Assembly: GCA_045627405.1 (NCBI GenBank)
Contig: JAZQNP010000006.1
Coordinates: 1-8,888 of the forward strand
DNA from: Firm-04 sp045627405
GTDB taxonomy: Bacteria; Bacillota; Clostridia; Oscillospirales; Ruminococcaceae
Direction of reading: 5' to 3'
Length of the DNA stretch: 8,888 nt
The translations under genes and the position numbers were made by a program. The notes under the pieces are model-generated. The model saw nothing but the letters and a program-made list of their open reading frames with translations. It was not told where the DNA came from and made no database searches. Shown here in pieces: positions 1 through 5,829 of the stretch. Positions within the stretch are counted from its first letter, which is position 1, and each line of letters starts with the position of its first letter.

Positions 1-2009
1 TTCTGTTCTGCTTCGTCATACCGCTCCTGCTCGATTGCTTCATAAATGCTCTGCAATTCCTCCGTGCGCACCTCAGCAAACGGTTCCAGCCAGATTGCAC
101 GCAGTCCGTTTCTTCTGCGTTCTGTGAAGCTGCGGATATAATCTACGCACTCGGTGAAGTTTTCTCCGTTGTTCGGGCCGAGTCTGCGGTATTCCTTGCC
201 GTACATGTGCGTGACGATGTTGTTCATCTCCGCAGAGGGCTGAATCGTTTCTCCCATCTGTGTGATCAATGCACCATTTTCCTGCGTGGTGTCAGTCAGC
301 TCCAACAGGTAGTGATCGTAGCATTCGTAATACAGCTCAGCGGCACGCTTGACAAAATCCTCACGCCGGTAAAGCATGGTAATCCATCCGTATCCGCTGG
401 TGTTGGCATTGCCGCTTCCCTGATCGTCGGTCAGATTGTCGTCGTAGCCGTGTATCGGAAATGTTGCCGCGAAAATGGAGTCAGTCTGGTTTGAGAACAC
501 GCGGGTTCCGTCGCCGCTCAGAACGCTCTTGCCGAAATTATAGTATGCCAGATCAAAGTCCCATGCAGGTCCGCAGTGCAGCTTGCCGTCACCCTTGCTG
601 TCTGCTTCCTTATAGAAATAAAAGCTTGCCTGCGGACCGTCAGAGTCCATTGTGATCTCTTCTATCAGATACAGGAGAATCAGGGAATCCACATCAATAT
701 AGTCGCTGTAATGCTTGCCCTTGCTGTTATATCCGGTTTCCGAGTAGATTGCGTCTTCCAGATCCTGCATGAAAGTACGGATGTATTCTACCTGCGCTTT
801 GGAGGCGTACTCAGGAGATTTGAGATCGACAGCCTGCCCGCGTGATGTGACAAATCCGCTTTCGGTATCGCCGGGATAGCGGTTGTACAGCTGGAACTGC
901 ACCAGATAACCGCCCGTGATGTCCGCGGGATCGTTCGGAATATCGTAATACTTATAGCTGTTTTCCAGATATTCGTTCAGTCCCGCACCCACAGCAATGT
1001 GGTCATATTCGCTCAGATCCTTGTCGTTGAGTGCTTCCGTTTCCTCTTCCAGATCGGTGATGTTGACGCGGTTTTTCTGTATCTGTACACGCTCGCAGAA
1101 CTGGTAAGTACCGCGGTATTCCCCATCGGAATACAAATCGACAAAGACGTAGTCCGGCGTGTACGGAATGCCCGCATTCTCCGCCATGGCAAAGGATACA
1201 GCATTGCGCAGCTCGGAGTGGTCAAGGAAATTGCTGAGGAGTGTCCATTTTTTTGCTTTTCCCATTCCGAAGAGATTTGCTTTTGCCGGAAGTTTCAGAT
1301 TGTACGGACGCTTCTGCGTTGTGTGATCGGCAAATTCTGCGTAATCCCAGGAGGAGTTGCCGTGGCTTTTGAGCTTTTCCATCTCACCGTTATACTGCAC
1401 GGTGCCGGCTTCATCCAGAATCAGCGTGGTGCCTGTCTCGGTATAGAACTTGTGTTTGTCGAGATAGGTCAGTCCGCCGTGTGAGGTCGAGATGAACACA
1501 CAGCCTAAGTTCGACTGCATGACATGCACCTCGCCGTACGCCGTGCTGCCGACTTTGAGCGTGAATACATCTGCCGTTGAGAGCAGATTTGTCGCTGCGC
1601 CGGAGATGACTGCGCTGTCGTTCAGATATACCGTTTCCCCGCCCGCCTCATAGGTGAGGACAAGATTGCTGCGGTCGGACGCTGCCGGAAGAAAAATATA
1701 GCGGCTGTCCTCCCAAGGGCAGTAGAACCAGTCTACAAAGTCCAGCTCCGATTCTACCTGCGGTGTCAGGTTGCTGATCCGAAAGGATGTGACAGGCGTC
1801 TGCGCATATGTATCCGCTTCACTGTCGGCTTCCGGCGTGTCTGCAGCAGAGGGCGTCAAATTGTCTGTGCTGAAATAGGCAGCTTCTGCCGTGTCGCGGC
1901 TGCCCGCTCCGACCAGACATGCGATGCCGACTGCCGTCAGGAGTCCGAATGCCGACAGAAGCCGTATGCGGAAAGATCTGCCAAATCTGAATCCGGAATG
2001 CTCTTTCAT
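1..2009 (-). CDS. CotH kinase family protein, exported (C-terminus cut by the window edge)
   Basis: The reading frame is open for 669 codons from ATG 2009 to the left edge, so the 3' end is missing. A basic N-terminus and a hydrophobic stretch (about residues 15-36) indicate a signal peptide or membrane anchor; GIAC at 28-31 is a poor lipobox. Residues about 74-205 look like a beta-rich module. The CotH domain follows: HGNSSW (216-221), RPYNLKL (234-240), NLFGMGKAKKW (245-255), LRNAV (267-271), YTPDYVFVDLY (283-293), KNRVNITDL (312-320) and PAWDFD (481-486). The DFD acids are the likely metal-binding residues of this atypical kinase fold. Bacillus CotH phosphorylates spore-coat proteins; CotH modules also occur in ruminococcal cellulosomal proteins. 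No dockerin is seen, but the C-terminus is unseen. The start is supported by AAGGTGA four bases upstream. It is the fourth gene of the operon, 31 bases after the PBP gene with no terminator between. The family call is strong; substrate and role are unknown. Confidence 0.9.
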   Translation of the reverse strand, partial: MKEHSGFRFGRSFRIRLLSAFGLLTAVGIACLVGAGSRDTAEAAYFSTDNLTPSAADTPEADSEADTYAQTPVTSFRISNLTPQVESELDFVDWFYCPWEDSRYIFLPAASDRSNLVLTYEAGGETVYLNDSAVISGAATNLLSTADVFTLKVGSTAYGEVHVMQSNLGCVFISTSHGGLTYLDKHKFYTETGTTLILDEAGTVQYNGEMEKLKSHGNSSWDYAEFADHTTQKRPYNLKLPAKANLFGMGKAKKWTLLSNFLDHSELRNAVSFAMAENAGIPYTPDYVFVDLYSDGEYRGTYQFCERVQIQKNRVNITDLEEETEALNDKDLSEYDHIAVGAGLNEYLENSYKYYDIPNDPADITGGYLVQFQLYNRYPGDTESGFVTSRGQAVDLKSPEYASKAQVEYIRTFMQDLEDAIYSETGYNSKGKHYSDYIDVDSLILLYLIEEITMDSDGPQASFYFYKEADSKGDGKLHCGPAWDFDLAYYNFGKSVLSGDGTRVFSNQTDSIFAATFPIHGYDDNLTDDQGSGNANTSGYGWITMLYRREDFVKRAAELYYECYDHYLLELTDTTQENGALITQMGETIQPSAEMNNIVTHMYGKEYRRLGPNNGENFTECVDYIRSFTERRRNGLRAIWLEPFAEVRTEELQSIYEAIEQERYDEAEQ

Positions 2010-2040
2010 GTAATCACCTTACCGTTTCATAACAGTTTGC

Positions 2041-3462
2041 TTACGCGCCGGCGGAGAGTGCGTCCAGCAGCACCTTTGCAAGCTGTGCAGAGGTGATGTC
2101 CGTGCTGACGCGATCCTCGATGAGAATGCAGAATGCCACTGGACATTTTTCGTCCAGACAGAAGCCGGCAAGCAGAGAGTTTTCATATTCCCTGCCGTCT
2201 TTTGTAACCTGCGCGGTGCCGCTCTTGACGCCGCAGTTGTAGTTTCCGAGAGAGACATAATAATGATTGGCCGAATTGGTCGTCATAACGTCCTGAACCG
2301 CTTTTGCCGCTTCTGCCGTGAACAGCTCTTCGGTATATGCGGCAGACGCATAGCTGACCGATGTGCCGTCTGTGCCGGTTTTCGATGCGAGCAGATACGG
2401 CTTCACCGCACTGCCGGTTCCGTTTGCGATTGCACCCTGAAACAGCATCAGCTGGTAGGGGCTGATGACCGTTTCTCCCTGTCCCAGACATCCCCACTGA
2501 GTGTCAAAGCTGTCTGCATCCGTCAGTGTGGTCGATGCCGCTGCGACCGATATGCCGCTGAGATCAAAGCCTGCTGCCCGCTCGCCGTTGACCGCATATC
2601 CCATCTTGGTATATGTCTCAATGACCGCAGTCAGCGGCAGTGCGTCGGACTGCACAAGCTGCGCAAAATACGGATTGCAGCTGTTCTCGAAAGCCTGCTG
2701 CAATGTCTGTGTGCCGTGACCGCTGCTGTTGTGGCAGTTGATGCGCTGCCCCGATGCATTGAGCCATGAACCGCTGCACGAAAACTGCATCTCGTTGACG
2801 GCATCCATGCCGCAGGCCTGATATGCGGCAATCAGTGTGGAGACCTTTTGCGTGGAGCCGGGGACAGTCGGATAAAATGCCTTGCACAGCAGACTGCCGC
2901 TCGGCATCTCTGCGATATTTTCATAGCCCTCTGCGATATTGACGCAGGGCTTGCTCACACAGACCAGCACCTCGCCGGTCTGCCAGTTGTATGCGATCAC
3001 GGTGCCTTCCTTGCTGCCCAGTGCATCAAACACCGCTCTGTTTGCGCTGTGATCGAGTGTGGTGTACAGCGCGACATTCCGACTGCCGCTGCCGTAAAGA
3101 AAACTGTAATTTGCAAGATCGCCCAGATGCTGCGCGACCAGTGTATTTGTCATCTGCCCGCTGGTATCACCGATCACGTTGCCGACATCGGCAAACTGTC
3201 CGGCGGGATACGCCGTCAGAGGCTTGCTGCCGTCAAAGAGCACATCGCCGTTTCTGTCGTACACAACGCCGTATGCTGCGACGCCTGCCTTTGCAATGTA
3301 GTTCGGTGCCTGCGTCACCAAAGTGTATGCCAGATAAATCAGCGCGACCATAAACGCAAAAATCAGAAGGGTTGTGCCGTGTACCGCTCTTCTCATGCTG
3401 CGCGGTGCGGTGACGTCGATTTTCGGAGCGGGCTGCTCTGCCTGTACGCGCTTTTTGCCCAT
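2041..3462 (-). CDS. Penicillin-binding transpeptidase (class B-like, PbpA-type)
   Basis: A 473-residue D,D-transpeptidase that would cross-link peptidoglycan outside the membrane. It has a short cytoplasmic tail, one membrane anchor (about residues 30-50), a short N-terminal region and a C-terminal penicillin-binding domain; no glycosyltransferase domain is present. Active-site motifs are S203-T-Q-K206 (SxxK, nucleophile S203), S261-C-N263 (SxN) and K413-S-G-T416 (KTG-type box, Ser for Thr). GQGE (327-330), TVISPYQ (331-337) and AIANGT (344-349) are typical of the family. A literal KTGT at 361-364 precedes the expected box and is probably not catalytic. At 473 residues it is near the size of actinobacterial PbpA and smaller than PBP2 or SpoVD. 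I chose ATG 3462 because AGAAAGGAG lies eight bases upstream; the in-frame ATG at 3483 would bury that site inside the gene. It starts one base after the SEDS stop, implying coupled translation with its likely polymerase partner. Twelve cysteines in the exported part are unusual. Confidence 0.93.
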   Translation of the reverse strand: MGKKRVQAEQPAPKIDVTAPRSMRRAVHGTTLLIFAFMVALIYLAYTLVTQAPNYIAKAGVAAYGVVYDRNGDVLFDGSKPLTAYPAGQFADVGNVIGDTSGQMTNTLVAQHLGDLANYSFLYGSGSRNVALYTTLDHSANRAVFDALGSKEGTVIAYNWQTGEVLVCVSKPCVNIAEGYENIAEMPSGSLLCKAFYPTVPGSTQKVSTLIAAYQACGMDAVNEMQFSCSGSWLNASGQRINCHNSSGHGTQTLQQAFENSCNPYFAQLVQSDALPLTAVIETYTKMGYAVNGERAAGFDLSGISVAAASTTLTDADSFDTQWGCLGQGETVISPYQLMLFQGAIANGTGSAVKPYLLASKTGTDGTSVSYASAAYTEELFTAEAAKAVQDVMTTNSANHYYVSLGNYNCGVKSGTAQVTKDGREYENSLLAGFCLDEKCPVAFCILIEDRVSTDITSAQLAKVLLDALSAGA

Positions 3463-3463
3463 A

Positions 3464-4726
3464 TTACGCACTCCTTTCTGCACGGTGCGTTGTCAGAACA
3501 GGTGCCTGCGCTGCTTTCAGAAATCCGGCAAGGATGCCGCTCGAAAGCATGGAGCTGCCGCCCTGTGATATAAACGGAATCGTAACCCCTGTGAACGGAA
3601 TCAGGTTGCAGGAGCCGAAAATATTGAGCGTCATCTGCACCATAAACACCGCGGCGACACCCAGCGCAAGTCCGGAGTGATAATAGCTGCGCGGCGGAAC
3701 CGTCAGGATTGCAGCGGGGAGAAACAGCACCAGAATCACCGTCATCAGTGCAGAGAAAAGCCCCCATTCCTCGCTGATTGTCGCAAAGACAATATCCGTG
3801 CGCGAGGCGGCGACATGCACGAGTGAGCCGTTGCCTGCGCCTTTGCCGAACCATCCGCCCTCTGCGATCGCGGTCAGAGCCTTGACCTGCTGGTAGCCGC
3901 TGCCGGACATGTCCGACCAGATGTCGCTGTGCAGCCGTTCCTGTACATACGCCGGCGCGAGCGTCCACGCAGCAACCGCAAGTCCGCAGGCACAGATGCC
4001 GAGAAAGACCACAAGCCGCACCGACATCTTTTCCCGCAGATAGCGGAACCGGAGCAGCAGTCCGCAGCCGGCAACCGCAAGAAAGGTCGGCAGCGAGCCG
4101 AGATCGCGGCACCACCACTGCAATGCAGCAATGACCGCGGTGCAGAACAAAAGCATCAGATTATCCGGTACAAAATGCAGTCCGATGAACGATGACTTGC
4201 AGAGCTGTGTGCGAATCGAACCTGCACAGATCAGCACAAATACCGGCTTGACAAATTCGGAAGGTTGCAGCGTAATGAATCCGAGGTCAATCCAGATGCC
4301 GCGTTCGCCGGTCAGGAAGAAGATCGCTGCAACCAGCAGGAAAAACAGCACATACCACAGCGGCTTCATCCGCTCGGCACGGTAGGGATTCCGCACAAAC
4401 AGATAGGAAATCTGGCACATCAGAAAAGCACCGATCGAAAAAAGATAGTGCCGCGATGCAAATTCCAGTCCGCCGAAGCATGACTGATAGATCGTACTCA
4501 TGCCGATGACCAGCAGCAGCACACTGTCTACCGTACATGCTTCACGGTGGACAAACTGCAAAATAATCGAACCGACAAAATCTGCCGCCAAAACAAGGGA
4601 TGCCAGCTTCAACGCCTCGCCGGTAATGCCGAATGAGAGAAACACGAGCAGAAGCATCGCGCCGTGTGCAATCAAAATCAGCAGCAGAAGCAGCGGATGG
4701 GAAAGCGATTTGGTATTCTCAGCCAT
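3464..4726 (-). CDS. SEDS-family peptidoglycan polymerase (FtsW/RodA/SpoVE family)
   Basis: A 420-residue polytopic membrane protein with about ten or more hydrophobic segments. SEDS proteins polymerise lipid II into glycan strands together with a class B PBP. Signature stretches are GIWIDLGF then QPSEFVKP (143-161), RDLGS (207-211), the loop from YQQVKALTAIAEGG (278-291) to FGKGAGNG (293-300), TDIVFATISEEWGL (310-323), and near the C-terminus NIFGSCNLIPFTG (368-380) and PFISQGGSSML (384-394). By comparison with RodA and FtsW, D311 in RTDIVF is the likely catalytic aspartate; the usual preceding His-Thr is Arg-Thr here. The start overlaps the FHA stop as TGATG (one shared base at 4726), and AAAGG lies ten bases upstream, so translation is probably coupled. 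The neighbours (FHA and PbpA-like PBP) favour a RodA-type partner over the divisome FtsW, but sequence alone does not settle which. Confidence 0.95.
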   Translation of the reverse strand: MAENTKSLSHPLLLLLILIAHGAMLLLVFLSFGITGEALKLASLVLAADFVGSIILQFVHREACTVDSVLLLVIGMSTIYQSCFGGLEFASRHYLFSIGAFLMCQISYLFVRNPYRAERMKPLWYVLFFLLVAAIFFLTGERGIWIDLGFITLQPSEFVKPVFVLICAGSIRTQLCKSSFIGLHFVPDNLMLLFCTAVIAALQWWCRDLGSLPTFLAVAGCGLLLRFRYLREKMSVRLVVFLGICACGLAVAAWTLAPAYVQERLHSDIWSDMSGSGYQQVKALTAIAEGGWFGKGAGNGSLVHVAASRTDIVFATISEEWGLFSALMTVILVLFLPAAILTVPPRSYYHSGLALGVAAVFMVQMTLNIFGSCNLIPFTGVTIPFISQGGSSMLSSGILAGFLKAAQAPVLTTHRAERSA

Positions 4727-5175
4727 CAGGTCACGACCTTTCCGCTGCCCTTGACAACCGTCAGTCTGCGTTTGCCGACGGAAATTACGTCGTTACGGTG
4801 CAGTACACACGGCTTTGTGATGCGTGTGCCGTTGACCAGCACGCCGTTCTGCGCACCGGCATCTTCAATCTGCCACTGTCCGTTTTGCAGCGTCAGAAGC
4901 GCGTGAAACCGCGAGATTTCATCGTCATAGAAGCGGATGTCTGCCGAGGGGTGCCGCCCGATCAGAATTTCTGCCGCTCCGAGCGGAAACACCTGATTTT
5001 CGCAGAGCAGCATCAGTCCGCGGCTCTCCTTTGCCCAACGCCTGTCACCGCTGCGGCGTTCTCTGCCGGCGGCGATCAGAATTGTCAGGGCACATATATC
5101 CACAAAGATGACCACGACTGCCGTCAGACCCTCGCGCAGATAGGGGTACTGGGAAAACAGCTCCGTCAGATTCAT
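4726..5175 (-). CDS. Membrane-anchored FHA-domain protein
   Basis: A 149-residue protein with one N-terminal membrane segment (about residues 14-36), then a basic stretch (GRERRSGDRR, 37-46), and an FHA domain from about 55 to 142. By the positive-inside rule the FHA domain faces the cytoplasm. FHA domains bind phosphothreonine peptides, and the ligand-contact residues are present: G73-R74, S88-R89-F90-H91, N110-G111 and N115-G116. The usual DLGSTNG turn reads DAGAQNG. I chose ATG 5175: AAAGGA lies ten bases upstream and the promoter predicts a 5' end near 5215. An in-frame GTG at 5202 would add nine residues but leave only about 13 bases of leader and hide the Shine-Dalgarno. It is first in the operon and overlaps the SEDS gene by one base. 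It resembles FhaB/FipA next to rodA in Actinobacteria, so a role in phospho-control of wall synthesis is a reasonable inference. No kinase gene is in the window. Confidence 0.92.
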   Translation of the reverse strand: MNLTELFSQYPYLREGLTAVVVIFVDICALTILIAAGRERRSGDRRWAKESRGLMLLCENQVFPLGAAEILIGRHPSADIRFYDDEISRFHALLTLQNGQWQIEDAGAQNGVLVNGTRITKPCVLHRNDVISVGKRRLTVVKGSGKVVT

Positions 5176-5221
5176 CCGGTACACATCCTTTCGTAAATGC
5201 ACATAGTAATTGCATCATATC

Positions 5222-5250
5222 AGTATACCATATCTGCGCGTCTTTGTCAA
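5222..5250 (-). promoter_or_regulatory. SigA-type promoter of the FHA-SEDS-PBP-CotH operon
   Basis: On the minus strand the sequence reads TTGACA (5250-5245), 17 bases, then TATACT (5227-5222). The -35 is perfect, the -10 differs from consensus at one base, and TGG just before it makes an extended -10. Transcription should begin near 5215, giving a leader of about 40 bases to ATG 5175. No other promoter of this quality is seen upstream of the later operon genes. Confidence 0.87.
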
Positions 5251-5416
5251 GATTTTCGCCGCTGTGAATATCCGGAAATCCTCGTTTCTTCTGATATATT
5301 CGTGCCGCATCCGATTTTCCTCACATCGGCGGATGCTGATGCAGGCTTTGTTCTTTATACTATTTATATAACTTCGGAAAAGAAAACATCCTGTATATGC
5401 TGTTTTGTCAACTAAT

Positions 5417-5441
5417 GGTATTATATTGTCGAACGAATACC
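5417..5441. repeat. Inverted repeat GGTATT-N13-AATACC, possible operator
   Basis: GGTATT (5417-5422) and AATACC (5436-5441) are exact complements separated by 13 bases. They lie about 120 bases upstream of the stronger cellulase promoter and about 165 bases upstream of the minus-strand promoter. Size and spacing suit a dimeric regulator, but a six-base arm in AT-rich DNA can arise by chance. Confidence 0.25.
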
Positions 5442-5559
5442 GATCTGCTAAAATGTACCATATTTTCTGTGATGAACAAATTGTGAACACGAAAAATGGA
5501 AATATTGCACAAAATTTATACTGGACATTTTACAGTTCCTACAAAGTTTGAAAAAGGTC

Positions 5560-5588
5560 TTTACAATCGAACAATCTTGTATTATAAT
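5560..5588 (+). promoter_or_regulatory. SigA-type promoter P1 of the GH9 cellulase gene
   Basis: TTTACA (5560-5565), 17 bases, then a perfect TATAAT (5583-5588). The -35 has five of six consensus bases, and A-rich DNA lies just upstream. Transcription would start near 5595, leaving a 5' leader of about 235 bases before the cellulase start at 5830. Confidence 0.78.
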
Positions 5589-5603
5589 GTACTTAGTGAG
5601 AAA

Positions 5604-5789
5604 ATGCGCTATTCTTGGCGGAAATTTACTCCATTTCATTACAGGCGGTATAATTTTGACGAAACATCCCTGAAATCAGCACAAAACGGTTCTTGCGGCA
5701 CGGGAGCTGTGATCCTGTTTGATGATTCCCGGGAGGATTTGCCTGATCTGCTGCCTGCCATCATCAGATATGAGCGGGATTTGTACTGA
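5604..5789 (+). CDS. Possible 61-residue leader ORF upstream of the cellulase
   Basis: ATG 5604 opens a 61-codon frame ending at TGA 5787-5789, 40 bases before the cellulase start. It is the first ATG after the predicted P1 start (about 5595), with only a weak GTGAG upstream as ribosome site. The first third is basic and aromatic; the last part (from about residue 33) has codon use and composition like a real protein, ending in DLPDLLPAIIRYERDLY. I recognise no family. It could be a leader peptide, the remnant of an older gene, or chance. The frame stays open upstream to ATG 5496, but that start lies before P1 and also lacks a ribosome site. Low confidence. Confidence 0.2.
   Translation: MRYSWRKFTPFHYRRYNFDETSLKSAQNGSCGTGAVILFDDSREDLPDLLPAIIRYERDLY
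5625..5654 (+). promoter_or_regulatory. Possible second promoter P2 of the cellulase gene
   Basis: TTTACT (5625-5630), 18 bases, then a perfect TATAAT (5649-5654), 66 bases downstream of the P1 -10 box. The -35 matches consensus at four of six positions. A start near 5661 would give a leader of about 170 bases and would skip the start codon of the 61-codon frame. Confidence 0.45.
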
Positions 5790-5794
5790 TCCTG
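5710..5794. repeat. Direct repeat TGATCCTG and possible stem-loop in the cellulase leader
   Basis: TGATCCTG occurs at 5710-5717 and again at 5787-5794; extended to TGATCCTGYTTG the two copies match at every position apart from T/C. Between them TGATGAT (5720-5726) can pair with ATCATCA (5760-5766), a seven-base stem around a 33-base loop. The elements sit in the transcribed leader directly before the ribosome site, where a structure or binding site could affect expression. I do not recognise a known riboswitch. Confidence 0.3.
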
Positions 5795-5813
5795 CTTGTA
5801 TAAACAAAAAAAC

Positions 5814-5820
5814 GGGAGGG
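5814..5820 (+). promoter_or_regulatory. Strong ribosome binding site that fixes the cellulase start
   Basis: GGGAGGG ends nine bases before ATG 5830 and is followed by an AT-rich spacer. This is the best Shine-Dalgarno site on the plus strand here. It selects the ATG that opens onto a signal peptide rather than the in-frame ATG at 5719. Confidence 0.85.
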
Positions 5821-5829
5821 TTTTTAAAC

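Larger units (their letters stand above)
5176..5829. other. AT-rich divergent intergenic region
   Basis: About 650 bases separate the two divergent units. The middle (about 5260-5660) is visibly richer in A+T than the flanking genes. It contains the minus-strand promoter, one strong and one weaker plus-strand promoter, an inverted repeat, and the long leader of the cellulase gene. Open frames here mostly lack a Shine-Dalgarno site and resemble no family I recognise; the one possible exception is listed separately (5604-5789). GCATCCG (5307-5313) can pair with CGGATGC (5330-5336), a weak stem of unknown meaning. Confidence 0.7.

Noticed and set aside
1..2009. Spore-coat function for the CotH protein
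   Set aside because: The family name comes from Bacillus sporulation, but nothing here relates to sporulation and many non-spore-forming bacteria carry CotH-domain proteins.
3463..3483. Alternative PBP start at ATG 3483
   Set aside because: It would overlap the SEDS gene and place the strong AGAAAGGAG inside the coding region; ATG 3462 lies at the ideal distance from that site.
2848..3573. 241-codon plus-strand frame opposite the PBP and SEDS genes
   Set aside because: It is antisense to two well-recognised genes, rich in Cys, Arg and His, and matches no family; a shadow frame.
5176..5202. GTG 5202 as the FHA start
   Set aside because: It lies only about 13 bases after the predicted transcription start and lacks a ribosome site, whereas ATG 5175 has AAAGGA upstream.
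5307..5336. GCATCCG/CGGATGC inverted repeat as a terminator or structured RNA
   Set aside because: The stem is seven bases with a 16-base loop, no T-tract follows, and there is no gene whose end it would mark.
5215..5490. 91-codon minus-strand frame upstream of the FHA gene
   Set aside because: It spans the near-perfect promoter at 5222-5250, has no Shine-Dalgarno site, and lies in AT-rich non-coding DNA.
5719..5829. Upstream in-frame ATG at 5719 adding 37 residues to the cellulase
   Set aside because: There is no Shine-Dalgarno site, the added segment would sit in front of a complete signal peptide, and GGGAGGG directly precedes ATG 5830.
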